From Thiomicrorhabdus sp965603495 (GTDB taxonomy: Bacteria; Pseudomonadota; Gammaproteobacteria; Thiomicrospirales; Thiomicrospiraceae), in NCBI GenBank assembly GCA_965603495.1, contig CBFDDF010000003.1:124001-188000 (forward strand): DNA of 64,000 nucleotides. The letters run 5' to 3'. A program made the position numbers and the translations under genes. The notes under the pieces were generated by a model. It was not told the DNA's origin and made no database searches. It saw nothing but the letters and a program-made list of their open reading frames with translations. Shown here piece after piece: positions 28,150-37,001 of this stretch; position 1 is the stretch's first letter; every line of letters starts with the position of its first letter.

Positions 28150-29142
28150 TCAACTTCTCATTAACTTTATACTTCTATACTTCAAACGAATTTTCCTTAT
28201 CGCTCCCAGTGTTTGTAATAAAAATGAATTGTTACCGATAAAATCTAGTATCTGCAGCCTATAACTATTTTTATAATATACAGCTTCTGTTATATACGCC
28301 TTTGACAACTTTAGATCACCACTTGCCATCTCCCTGAGTGCAAGACGAGCAAACCTATTTGAAAGCGCTTCAGAACCTTTCAATGGGGCAAAAACATCAT
28401 CGTTAATTGAGTTCAAAATATCATGACCTTGCATTCTTGAATAGGCACTGTGCATGGCAAGTTGAGAAAATTTCTTTTGTTTCACAGCCTTATCAACATG
28501 GTTTCTTACACCATCATGCCTTCCAAATTCTAGATACAATACATCTGAAAAGCGAGCCAAACTAGAGTGCTCATTTATCCTCAACCACAAATCGTAATCT
28601 TGCGCATAGACAAACTCTTGTCGATATCCACCAACGACATTATAAATACTTTTTCTAATCATGACCTCACCGTGTGAAAAAACGTTAGCCCCCCTATTTA
28701 GAAGATTATTTTGACCTATTTTGAAAGGTTTGATTGCGAAATGAGATTCTTTAGTTTTTTCGGAATAGACTTCACAACCACAGCCAACCACACCAGTATC
28801 CGGATTTTGTTGCATATACTCCACTTGTTTTTTGACCCTATCTGGATAAGAAACATCTCCAGAACCATGAATCGCAATTAATTCACCATTAGAAATTTCG
28901 TCAATTGCTTTTTTTATTGCATTTGTGAAGCCTACGTTTTGAAAGCTGACTACCTTAACTTTGCTAGATTCAAATTTTCTAAGCTTGTCAAGAGTGCTAT
29001 CAGTAGAGCCATCGTCTACAAGTATTATTTCCAGATTTCGATAGTTTTGATTAATCATACTTTGTACGGAATCGATAACACAGTAACTACGATTGTAAAA
29101 AACTGAAATCATTGACACTAAAGGGAGAGTCTTCCTATCCAT
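28150..29142 (-). CDS. GT2 family glycosyltransferase
   Basis: Inverting GT-A glycosyltransferase (about 330 aa). The N-terminus PLVSMISVFYNR, the nucleotide-binding ILVDDGSTD, a HGSGD variant of the metal-binding DxD region and AQDYDLWLR (the catalytic base region) mark family 2. The frame is open to 29169. I choose ATG 29142, preceded by AGAGGA, which overlaps the end of the murB-like gene by 8 bp. The product probably adds an outer sugar of the repeat unit, and its neighbour raises the possibility of a muramic-acid-like donor. Confidence 0.85.
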   Translation of the reverse strand: MDRKTLPLVSMISVFYNRSYCVIDSVQSMINQNYRNLEIILVDDGSTDSTLDKLRKFESSKVKVVSFQNVGFTNAIKKAIDEISNGELIAIHGSGDVSYPDRVKKQVEYMQQNPDTGVVGCGCEVYSEKTKESHFAIKPFKIGQNNLLNRGANVFSHGEVMIRKSIYNVVGGYRQEFVYAQDYDLWLRINEHSSLARFSDVLYLEFGRHDGVRNHVDKAVKQKKFSQLAMHSAYSRMQGHDILNSINDDVFAPLKGSEALSNRFARLALREMASGDLKLSKAYITEAVYYKNSYRLQILDFIGNNSFLLQTLGAIRKIRLKYRSIKLMRS

Positions 29143-30046
29143 TTTTAAAATCCTCTTCAATATTTGCATTAATCACTTCTTCTTCTAAATCGACCCCCAT
29201 CTGGCTCTTAGCTTTTAACTTTACTAAGCTCAACATTTTTTTGAAATCCTGTGATGTAGCATTTTTCTGATTAATAAAAAAATTAGCATGCCTATTTGAA
29301 ATACACATTCCGCCAATTTGATACCCTTTTAGACCAAGCAATTCAATAATCCTTCCGGGTGTGCCATGTTTTTTATACATAACAGGATCACTTTTAAATA
29401 CACTTCCACAATTTGGTAATTTTCGAGGGAACTTCAATCTTCTTTCTTGCAAAATCAGTCGCATGGTTTTCCGAATTTGATTTTTATCACCTCTGCTTAA
29501 CCTAAATTCAGCTTGCAAAATAATCCACTTATTTAGTTGAAAAATTGACTTACGGTAGGAAAAATTACAATCTTGTGCTTGGATTTCATGAATTTGTGCA
29601 TTTTCATCTAGGTAACGGATTTTAACTAGGCTTGTCGAAACTGATTTGCGCTGACTTCCTGCGTTCATTGTGACTATACCACCAATATTACCCGGAATAC
29701 CCACGCTATGCTCCAAACCCGCTAAACCTTCTACTTGTGTTTTCCGCGCAACATAAGGCATCCACGCGCCGGATTGAGCCATCAAGATTTCATCATTTAT
29801 TTCAATTTGAGCAAAATTTTCTGCTAATTTAATGACCAAACCTGGGTATCCATTATCATCAAATAAGATGTTACTGCCATGTCCAATAACAAAATAGGGA
29901 ATTTGCTCAATATTCACCCAATTAACTAGCTCAATAATCTCAGCTTCATTAGACGGAGACGCAAAATATCGAGCTGCACCACCAATGTTAAGCGTGCAGT
30001 AGTTACTTAGTAAAAGATCCGTTTGAACAATGATTGGTATTTGCAT
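29135..30046 (-). CDS. murB: MurB-type UDP-N-acetylenolpyruvoylglucosamine reductase inside the EPS operon
   Basis: FAD-dependent reductase (303 aa, type II length) that turns UDP-GlcNAc-enolpyruvate into UDP-MurNAc. The FAD-binding region FVIGHGSNILF, GIPGNIGGIVTMNAGS, the arginine in NFSYRKS, the proton-donor serine in LPNCGSVFKSDP and the final LEEEV glutamate are all kept, so it should be active. Its ATG shares one base with the murA-like stop. It is the only murB in the window and none lies between murC and ddl. It could therefore be the housekeeping gene, an EPS-specific paralogue, or serve both pathways. Confidence 0.85.
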   Translation of the reverse strand: MQIPIIVQTDLLLSNYCTLNIGGAARYFASPSNEAEIIELVNWVNIEQIPYFVIGHGSNILFDDNGYPGLVIKLAENFAQIEINDEILMAQSGAWMPYVARKTQVEGLAGLEHSVGIPGNIGGIVTMNAGSQRKSVSTSLVKIRYLDENAQIHEIQAQDCNFSYRKSIFQLNKWIILQAEFRLSRGDKNQIRKTMRLILQERRLKFPRKLPNCGSVFKSDPVMYKKHGTPGRIIELLGLKGYQIGGMCISNRHANFFINQKNATSQDFKKMLSLVKLKAKSQMGVDLEEEVINANIEEDFKNG

Positions 30047-31296
30047 TATATTTTCTCAGCTACTCCACCCAGTGACTTTAACTTCTGCAAAAAGTTATTA
30101 TAGCCACGTTCTATTTGCCAAGCATCTTCAATAATGGTTTCGCCCTCTGAAACTAAGCCACACAGGGATAAAGCCGCACCTGCTCTTAAATCTAGCGCCT
30201 TAACTGACGCGCCTTGTAGCCCGCCCCCCTTGCCTATAATTTGCAACATATTGCCATTAATAGAATAGTCTAAACCCATTTTTGCCATTTCCGCTGCATA
30301 GCCATAGCGGCCTGGAAAACGCAAATCAATAATTCGCGACTCACCTTTTGCACTAGCTGCATAGGCTGCAAGAATCGGCTGAACATCTGAGTTAATACCA
30401 GGATGTGGACCGGTACTAATTTCAAGCGGATAACAACATCCCCCCCGAACAATGAGTGAATCATCACCTTTGTAAAACTTGGCTCCACTTTCTTTTAGGT
30501 GAATCATTGCAACCTCCAAATCACTATAAGGAAAATGCTTTATTTCTACATCTCCATCCGTCATCACGGCACCCACCAACCAAGTAAAAGCCTCCATATT
30601 ATCTGGCATGACTGTATAAACAGTACCTTGTAAGCTTTCTACTCCTGTTACTTCAATATGCTCTTGTCCATAAACCTTTATCTTTGCACCCATGGTTTTC
30701 AAGAATTCGATCAAATCTAGAATTTCAGGGCGAATATGTGGATTCCAAATACGTGTAACCCCTTTAGCTAGACAACCTGCAATAATGCTATTCTCTGTCG
30801 CGCCTGTTGAGCGGATAGATAAATATATGTCAGCCCCAACTAGCCCACCTACAGGTGCTTCTGCAAAAAGCATTCCTTGTTCTTCCCATACATTAGCTCC
30901 CAATGTTCTTAAAAGCTTTTCGTGAAGGTCATAAGATCGTTCACCTAGCTTACAGCCACCAGGCAAAGGCACTGCTCCATTACCTGTCCTAGCAGTTAAA
31001 GCACCAAGAATTAACAAAGTATTTCGTATCGAACGATCATCCCAATCAAGTGTCGAATTTAATGCGGATTTACCAGAAATCTCCAATACCTCAGGCTCTA
31101 TTAAATTACAACTTTTGCCAAGCTTCTCTAACATTTCTGCATGAACTTGAGCATCCAACAAATTTGAAGGGTAGTTTTTTAAAGTAATGGTTTCGTCGGT
31201 AAGGAGGGAAGCTGCCATTAGACGCAAAACGCTATTTTTTGCACCTGAGATAGTTACCTCACCCTGAAGTTTTGACTTAGAGACTTTAATTTTCAT
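30046..31296 (-). CDS. MurA-type UDP-N-acetylglucosamine enolpyruvyl transferase inside the EPS operon
   Basis: EPSP-synthase-fold enzyme (416 aa) that adds enolpyruvate from PEP to UDP-GlcNAc. The key residues of MurA are present: lysine in ISGAKNS, the catalytic cysteine in LPGGCKLGERS near residue 117, the aspartate in INSDVQPI and the arginine in DLRAGAAL. The surrounding sequence differs clearly from housekeeping MurA (for example GERSYDLH rather than GARPVDLH), so it looks like a divergent paralogue. It overlaps the acetyltransferase gene by 11 bp and is coupled to murB. Together they could make a lactyl-ether amino sugar nucleotide for the EPS. Confidence 0.85.
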   Translation of the reverse strand: MKIKVSKSKLQGEVTISGAKNSVLRLMAASLLTDETITLKNYPSNLLDAQVHAEMLEKLGKSCNLIEPEVLEISGKSALNSTLDWDDRSIRNTLLILGALTARTGNGAVPLPGGCKLGERSYDLHEKLLRTLGANVWEEQGMLFAEAPVGGLVGADIYLSIRSTGATENSIIAGCLAKGVTRIWNPHIRPEILDLIEFLKTMGAKIKVYGQEHIEVTGVESLQGTVYTVMPDNMEAFTWLVGAVMTDGDVEIKHFPYSDLEVAMIHLKESGAKFYKGDDSLIVRGGCCYPLEISTGPHPGINSDVQPILAAYAASAKGESRIIDLRFPGRYGYAAEMAKMGLDYSINGNMLQIIGKGGGLQGASVKALDLRAGAALSLCGLVSEGETIIEDAWQIERGYNNFLQKLKSLGGVAEKI

Positions 31297-31822
31297 GATT
31301 TACCTTTACAATTTTGGCAGGTACACCTGCTACAGTACAATTATTTGGGAAATTCTTCGTTACAACTGCGTTAGCTCCAATAGTGCATGAAGCACCTATA
31401 TCTATAGAGCCAACAATAACGGCTCCTGAAAACACAACCACCCCTGCTGCAATAGTTGGATAATTATTGGCCTGCCAATCCCCTCTTCTCGCACCACCAA
31501 ATGTCGTATTTTGATAAATTACAGAATTTTCGCCGATCTTAACGCCTTGACCTATAACGATACCAACTGGATGGGGAAGACTAAGCCCAATACCAATCTG
31601 TGCATCAGGATGAATATAGACCCCATAATTACGTTGTAATTTCGTATAAAAATAACGCCCTATTTTTGTATAACCACGCGTATAAAGATTCTGCCCAATT
31701 CGATAATTTAAAATACAGTTTGATTGACCATAAGTCAGAAAGTAAATATTAATCAACCTTAAAAGAGGTCTTTTACTATTTTTAAGTATTTCTTCATTTA
31801 TATATTCAGACAATTTGCGCAT
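31286..31822 (-). CDS. Serine acetyltransferase-like hexapeptide-repeat acetyltransferase
   Basis: 178-aa left-handed beta-helix acyltransferase. The hexapeptide repeats run from about residue 65 to 165 (HPDAQIGIGLSLPHPVGIVI, IGENSVIYQNTTFGG, IGANAVVTKNFP), with the CysE-like tail VAGVPAKIVK. It lacks the N-terminal helical domain of true CysE and lies in an EPS operon, so it more likely acetylates a sugar of the polymer or its precursor than serine. It overlaps the flippase gene by 17 bp and the murA-like gene by 11 bp. Confidence 0.8.
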   Translation of the reverse strand: MRKLSEYINEEILKNSKRPLLRLINIYFLTYGQSNCILNYRIGQNLYTRGYTKIGRYFYTKLQRNYGVYIHPDAQIGIGLSLPHPVGIVIGQGVKIGENSVIYQNTTFGGARRGDWQANNYPTIAAGVVVFSGAVIVGSIDIGASCTIGANAVVTKNFPNNCTVAGVPAKIVKVNHEN

Positions 31823-33077
31823 TAATTACCCTAAATACTTTAACTGTTACTAACAAATAATGTAAAGCCAATAAAATAGAATACAACAAGAGTGTATAAA
31901 CCACACTCAAGCTGAACGCAAAAGATACTGTAAACACAATCAATACTAACAGTACCCTTCTAATATTAATGAACAGAAAAAGCTTCTGTTTATCAAAAAC
32001 AGTAAGTGCATTTATTAAAGGTGACGAAATAAACTGTGTTAACAAATATACAGATAAAAGACTGGCAAATAGGCCAGCTTGCTGCCACTCACTACCAAAA
32101 ACAAACTGAAACAACCAAGGCCCGAAAAACACTAAAATCAAGAACGGAACTAAAGAAAATAAAAACATTGTCTTTGTAATATCCTTAGTTATCTGATAGA
32201 TTTTTTTGGGCTCTTTTTGTCCAATTTTAGCAATTTCAGCATAGTAAGCTTGACCAGTGGTAAAACCGATTAAAGCGATAGGCAGTCCCATTGCCATAAG
32301 CGCTAAACCTATCTGTCCCGTTATTTCGGCACCAAATATAAAAGCACTAAATAATAATGGCGCCTGCATGGAAAAGACGAGTAGAAGCTCAGATGGTAAA
32401 CGGTATTTTGGAAAATCTACATATCGATTTAACAAAAAGATAACTCTTGCTTTTTTTATATCCCTAAATTTGAATTTTGTAAAAAAAATCCTGCTCAGAG
32501 AAAGTACACCACTGACTTGACCGACCATTTGACCGATTAATAATCCCATCGGCATAATACCCAATAACCCAAGGCTTATTTTGGTTATAGCGCCCATAAA
32601 AGCCTGGTGAACCTTTGTTTTGGCCAGTGTTTTAAACGCTTTTTCACGGGTTGCCCAACCACTAAGAATCTCGTAAATACCAGCACCAAAAAGAACAATT
32701 GGCAATATCCACCAATATTCAATAATAGCCTGCATCGAAAGTAGCTCCAAAACAGGTTCTGCAACCATCCATAATATAAAAGTGGATAAAAGTGTCATAA
32801 ATAATAAGGTAGAAAAACAAAGTACCGCCAAATTACTGGCAACTGCATCTTGTTTAGGTAAAGGCAATGCGATTGAGTACCGCATCGTTCCAAAAGGAAC
32901 TAATAATACGGAAAGTGCTATAAATACAGATAAAACCCCTAAGTCCTCCGGTGAATAAATTCTGGTAATAATTGGAATAGATATAAAACCAATTAATTTA
33001 GCAAACCCAGTACCTGTTGCATACACAGCCATATTCTTAAATATAGTACGATTATGAGCATTTGAATCAGTTTGCAT
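31806..33077 (-). CDS. Wzx-type oligosaccharide flippase
   Basis: Polytopic membrane protein (423 aa) of the MOP/PST superfamily with about twelve hydrophobic helices. The N-terminal segment FAKLIGFISIPIITRIYSPE followed by LGVLSVF is characteristic of polysaccharide flippases. It moves undecaprenyl-diphosphate repeat units across the inner membrane before polymerisation, as GumJ does for xanthan. It starts 1 bp after the epimerase gene. Confidence 0.87.
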   Translation of the reverse strand: MQTDSNAHNRTIFKNMAVYATGTGFAKLIGFISIPIITRIYSPEDLGVLSVFIALSVLLVPFGTMRYSIALPLPKQDAVASNLAVLCFSTLLFMTLLSTFILWMVAEPVLELLSMQAIIEYWWILPIVLFGAGIYEILSGWATREKAFKTLAKTKVHQAFMGAITKISLGLLGIMPMGLLIGQMVGQVSGVLSLSRIFFTKFKFRDIKKARVIFLLNRYVDFPKYRLPSELLLVFSMQAPLLFSAFIFGAEITGQIGLALMAMGLPIALIGFTTGQAYYAEIAKIGQKEPKKIYQITKDITKTMFLFSLVPFLILVFFGPWLFQFVFGSEWQQAGLFASLLSVYLLTQFISSPLINALTVFDKQKLFLFINIRRVLLVLIVFTVSFAFSLSVVYTLLLYSILLALHYLLVTVKVFRVINAQIV

Positions 33078-33078
33078 T

Positions 33079-34089
33079 TTACCTGTAATAGCCCTTGAAC
33101 CAATTCACGAATTTACCAATGCCAACCTCAATCTCAGTGGCAGGTTTAAAATCGATGTCTTTCATTAATTCACTTACATCAGCATAGGTTCTTGGAACAT
33201 CACCAGGCTGCATTGGTAAATTATTACGAACAGCTTTTTTGCCTACAGCATCTTCAATAGCGTTAATAAAACGTTCTAAAGTGATCGGTTGATTATTGCC
33301 AATATTGTAGATTTTGTAAGGGGCTTCTGCATTTGAGAACTCACTTGATTGTGCTTCTGGTATCTTATCCATTACACGAAGAATGCCTTCTACAATATCA
33401 TCTATATAAGTGAAGTCTCTTTGCATTTGACCATGATTGAATATATCAATCGTTTCACCATTGAGTATCTTTTGGGTAAACGAAAAATAGGCCATATCTG
33501 GACGACCCCATGGCCCATAAACAGTAAAGAACCTAAGTCCTGTTGTTGGTATATTGAATAGATGACTATAGGTATGTGCCATCAACTCATTTGACTTTTT
33601 AGTTGCTGCATAGAGTGAGATTGGATAATCAACTCGGTCATCCGTCGAAAATGGAATCTTACTATTCATTCCATAGACTGAACTTGAAGAGGCATAAACC
33701 AAATGTGCCGTTTTCTGTTGGCGACACCCTTCTAAGACATTTACGAAACCAATCAGGTTTGAATCAACATATGCATTCGGGTTTTGAATAGAGTATCTTA
33801 CACCTGCTTGCGCAGCAAGATGAATGACGCGATCAAAGGTGTGGTTTTCAAACAAAGATTTCATTGCGTCTCTATCAGCAATATCCATATCAATAAATTG
33901 GTAGGCTTGTTGGCAAGATTGTTCTATGCAAAACGTTTTGAGAAAATCTAAACGGCTTTGTTTTAATGCTACATCGTAGTAATCATTTAAATTATCAATA
34001 CCGATAACATTGTGACCTTGCTTTAATAAAGCTTGAGTAACAAAAAAACCAATGAAACCTGCCGAACCTGTAACTAAAATATTCATCAA
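33079..34089 (-). CDS. UDP-glucuronate 4-epimerase-like NAD-dependent epimerase
   Basis: Extended SDR (336 aa) that probably converts UDP-glucuronate to UDP-galacturonate. Features are VTGSAGFIGFFVTQAL, DNLNDYYDVALKQSRL (the DYYD stretch is typical of GlcA 4-epimerases), HLAAQAGVRYSI, the catalytic YAATKK and GRPDMAYFSFTQKI. Its ATG overlaps the ugd stop by 4 bp, so substrate-producing and substrate-using enzymes are coupled. A galacturonate residue in the EPS is therefore likely. Confidence 0.9.
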   Translation of the reverse strand: MMNILVTGSAGFIGFFVTQALLKQGHNVIGIDNLNDYYDVALKQSRLDFLKTFCIEQSCQQAYQFIDMDIADRDAMKSLFENHTFDRVIHLAAQAGVRYSIQNPNAYVDSNLIGFVNVLEGCRQQKTAHLVYASSSSVYGMNSKIPFSTDDRVDYPISLYAATKKSNELMAHTYSHLFNIPTTGLRFFTVYGPWGRPDMAYFSFTQKILNGETIDIFNHGQMQRDFTYIDDIVEGILRVMDKIPEAQSSEFSNAEAPYKIYNIGNNQPITLERFINAIEDAVGKKAVRNNLPMQPGDVPRTYADVSELMKDIDFKPATEIEVGIGKFVNWFKGYYR

Positions 34090-35258
34090 TCTTTCCCAAA
34101 TAAATCGCGAGTATAAATTTTGTCTGCCACATCTTCTAATTCTTCAATCATACGATTTGCAATAATGACATCACTCTGTTGCTTAAAACCATGTAAATCT
34201 TTAACTACTTTAGAATGGAAAAATTCTGTTTCATTTAAAACTGGTTCATAAATAATGACTTCAATACCTTTGGCTTTGATGCGTTTCATAATTCCTTGAA
34301 TCGCAGAAGCTCTAAAGTTATCTGAACCCTGCTTCATAACCAAACGATATATACCAACGACCTTTGGATTACGTTTAATGATTTGCTCAGCAATAAAATC
34401 TTTTCGGGTGGTATTTGAATCCACAATTGCGCGAATAATATTATTTGGCACATTTTGAAAATTGGCCAACAGTTGCTTGGTGTCTTTTGGTAAGCAGTAA
34501 CCACCGTAACCAAAACTTGGATTATTGTAGTGATTACCAATACGTGGATCTAATCCCACGCCTTCGATAACTTGCTTACTACTTAAACCGTGGCTTTCAC
34601 AATAGGTGTCTAGCTCGTTAAAGTAAGAGACACGCATTGCTAGATAGGTGTTAGAAAAGAGTTTGACTGCTTCAGCTTCGGTGCTGTTGGTAAATAAGAC
34701 AGGAATGTCTACTTGTGGCTTATCAGCACCCTCTACCAATAAATTGGCAAACACTTTGGCTCTAGCAGAGTCTTCACCGACAATAATACGAGATGGATAT
34801 AAATTGTCATGTAGGGCTTTGCCTTCTCTCAAAAACTCAGGTGAGAAAATAATATTATCGCAGTTGAACTTAGCTTTAACCTGATCGGTGTAACCAACTG
34901 GGATAGTCGATTTTATAATCATCACTGCATTGGGGTTAATAGCTAATACATCTTGTATTACCGCTTCGACCGATTCGGTATTAAACGTATTACTTTCAGT
35001 ATCGTAATCGGTTGGTGTGGCAATAATCACATAAGCTGCATTTTCATAGGCTAAATGTTTGTCCAAAGTCGCCGTTAGATTTAACGGCTTATTGGCTAGA
35101 AAATCTTCAATTTCAGTATCGGCAATCGGAGACTTTTTTAGATTTAATAAAGCGATTTTCTCCTGCACTATGTCCAATGCAAACACTTCATGGTGGCGTG
35201 CTAATAATACCGATAATGAAAGCCCTACATATCCGGTGCCCGCAACAGCAATTTTCAT
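34086..35258 (-). CDS. ugd: UDP-glucose 6-dehydrogenase
   Basis: NAD-dependent oxidase of UDP-glucose to UDP-glucuronate (390 aa, the short enterobacterial-type length). It has the N-terminal IAVAGTGYVGLSLSVLLA, IIKSTIPVGYT, FSPEFLREGKALHDNLYPSR and the catalytic cysteine in FGYGGYCLPKDTKQLL. It feeds the GumK-like transferase and the 4-epimerase next to it. Confidence 0.95.
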   Translation of the reverse strand: MKIAVAGTGYVGLSLSVLLARHHEVFALDIVQEKIALLNLKKSPIADTEIEDFLANKPLNLTATLDKHLAYENAAYVIIATPTDYDTESNTFNTESVEAVIQDVLAINPNAVMIIKSTIPVGYTDQVKAKFNCDNIIFSPEFLREGKALHDNLYPSRIIVGEDSARAKVFANLLVEGADKPQVDIPVLFTNSTEAEAVKLFSNTYLAMRVSYFNELDTYCESHGLSSKQVIEGVGLDPRIGNHYNNPSFGYGGYCLPKDTKQLLANFQNVPNNIIRAIVDSNTTRKDFIAEQIIKRNPKVVGIYRLVMKQGSDNFRASAIQGIMKRIKAKGIEVIIYEPVLNETEFFHSKVVKDLHGFKQQSDVIIANRMIEELEDVADKIYTRDLFGKD

Positions 35259-35409
35259 CTTATAACCCTATTTAATCTTTTTATATATTCTACCAATAAA
35301 AAAAAATAATATACAAATATATACTTATCAATTACGGCCTTTTTACACTCGTGGTTAGACACTCTTAAAAACCCAAAGAAAAATCACTTAAATTTACATA
35401 AAAAAACTA

Positions 35410-36093
35410 TCAGTTCATTTCATTAGTGCCCGCAATGAGCACCTTAACATCTCTGGTAACCGCGTTAAGCAACTGATTAACGAAGACTTGCTGTAGGTTA
35501 AATTCAACTTCTGGATCTTGACCTAAACTAGAGACCCTAAAAAGCAGCCCATCTGGAATTTTGCCATCTAAGGCAAATTTAAACTGTTGTATTTTAAAGT
35601 CTAGATCCGTCGCAACCGCCACACCGCCGACGACAATCCAATAGGTAACGAACTCAGTATGGTCGGAACTTACACCTTTTAAAAACTTGACTGGAATTGT
35701 TTGGCCATCTGCTACAAGCTCTCTTACTTCATTGCTCTCAATATTAAACCCTTGAGCCGGATAACAAACCTCGGGTTTATGTACGCGCAGGGGATCCGTT
35801 TGGTTGGGGCCATAAGCAAGGGATAATATTATTTTATGCTGCTGTCCATTAACATACACTCGTGACATAGTCTGTGAATAAATAGCATCTATTAATTTAT
35901 CTGTTTGAGGACTGACAATTAATGGCAAACTTTGACTGACACTCTGCCAATCACCAAATGAAAGTGGAATAACCGATTCTAAATTGGGAAAATTTTGATC
36001 ATCCACTGAATTGGGAACAGGCCGAATAAATTCAGAAAAGACCAAAGCTCCAATGAGTAGCACTAAGATAAACATACTTTTTAGAAGAGTCAT
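35410..36093 (-). CDS. epsI: EpsI-type exosortase-associated protein
   Basis: 227-aa protein with one N-terminal membrane helix (about residues 4-20) and a periplasmic EpsI domain. The conserved wording RVHKPEVCYPAQGF, with its cysteine, and FVTYWIVVGG are the family hallmarks. EpsI proteins accompany exosortases, sometimes fused to them, and their precise role is unknown. The start overlaps the exosortase gene by 4 bp. It is the last gene of the eps chassis block, followed by a 151-bp gap before ugd. Confidence 0.87.
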   Translation of the reverse strand: MTLLKSMFILVLLIGALVFSEFIRPVPNSVDDQNFPNLESVIPLSFGDWQSVSQSLPLIVSPQTDKLIDAIYSQTMSRVYVNGQQHKIILSLAYGPNQTDPLRVHKPEVCYPAQGFNIESNEVRELVADGQTIPVKFLKGVSSDHTEFVTYWIVVGGVAVATDLDFKIQQFKFALDGKIPDGLLFRVSSLGQDPEVEFNLQQVFVNQLLNAVTRDVKVLIAGTNEMN

Positions 36094-37001
36094 TCTTGTG
36101 CTCCTAAAGGTATTTCATTGCTAGCTTTTTTCTGGGCGATTTTTAGCTCGAGTTTTTGTAACAAAATATCGGTAGAGATAATAAAAATCAGCGCTGTGCC
36201 GTATAAAACAAAGCCAGCAAACTCATGCAAAAACCCTTGCCCGACTTCGTCCCCATAATAATAGGTAATAAGTACTAGAGCGATGACCCGAATAACATTG
36301 GCTACAAACGAAATAGGGATAATTAAAGTGGCCAAAGAGACATTACGTATAAACGAGCCTCTTTTGACGAGATGCAAATAGAGTAGCCCCATCGCTTCTA
36401 ATGAGAAAACTGTATGTAGCCCTGCACAGGCGTCTGCAACCAATAATTTGTAATAACCAATTTGCAGAATGACCCCATCACGTGCAATGGGATAATCAAA
36501 ATAATAGAGCACCATCTCGACTACATTGGAAACGGCTATTTTCATAGGCATTGTAATCGCGTCCACAACACTACCTGGTAACGGAACAATGAACAGTAGA
36601 AAAAAAAGTGGAAACCACAAACGATTTAAAACGGAATAACCGGAGGTAATTAAGATAATAGAGATGAGAATCGGAATCTGAACGGCGACTTCCGCTACTA
36701 ATATGTATTGCCACTTAGCCAAAATATAGATAATGAGTGAAACAAAGAGTAATGACCAGCCGAGAACAGAATTGCCTTTAGACTCATCACTCTTTAGAAA
36801 CAACTCTTTCTTTTGCCAAAAAAGAAACAAAGCAATCATTAAGACTAAAGGGCCATGCCCCTGTTCATCTTTAGACCAAAAAATATTGTAAAGCTCAATA
36901 TAGGTGGGCGTGAATAAAAAAATCAATCCGGCGATAAGAGGAAGCCAAATCAAAAATTTCTTGTTTTTATTGACTTCTAAATCGCCCATCTTGAATCTCA
37001 C
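36090..37001 (-). CDS. xrtB: Exosortase (XrtB type)
   Basis: Eight-helix inner-membrane cysteine transpeptidase (303 aa) that processes proteins with a C-terminal PEP-CTERM signal. The catalytic cysteine is in LVADACAGLHTVFSLEA, the conserved arginine in NVIRVIALVLIT and the histidine in LHEFAGFVLY. The position between the EpsG-like and EpsI-like genes, as in the methanolan locus, points to type B. A GTG at 37001 overlaps the epsG stop (GTGA); an ATG at 36989 is possible. A substrate candidate is the PEP-CTERM protein at 42317. Confidence 0.9.
   Translation of the reverse strand: MRFKMGDLEVNKNKKFLIWLPLIAGLIFLFTPTYIELYNIFWSKDEQGHGPLVLMIALFLFWQKKELFLKSDESKGNSVLGWSLLFVSLIIYILAKWQYILVAEVAVQIPILISIILITSGYSVLNRLWFPLFFLLFIVPLPGSVVDAITMPMKIAVSNVVEMVLYYFDYPIARDGVILQIGYYKLLVADACAGLHTVFSLEAMGLLYLHLVKRGSFIRNVSLATLIIPISFVANVIRVIALVLITYYYGDEVGQGFLHEFAGFVLYGTALIFIISTDILLQKLELKIAQKKASNEIPLGAQE

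Noticed and set aside
28020..28150. JUMPstart/ops antitermination element in the EPS operon
   Set aside because: Only a short GGCGGT-like stretch is seen, without the conserved ops core GGCGGTAGCGT.
32595..32615. CCTGGT and ACCAGG half-sites in the EPS region
   Set aside because: Single 6-bp halves are expected by chance and were not counted as palindrome copies.
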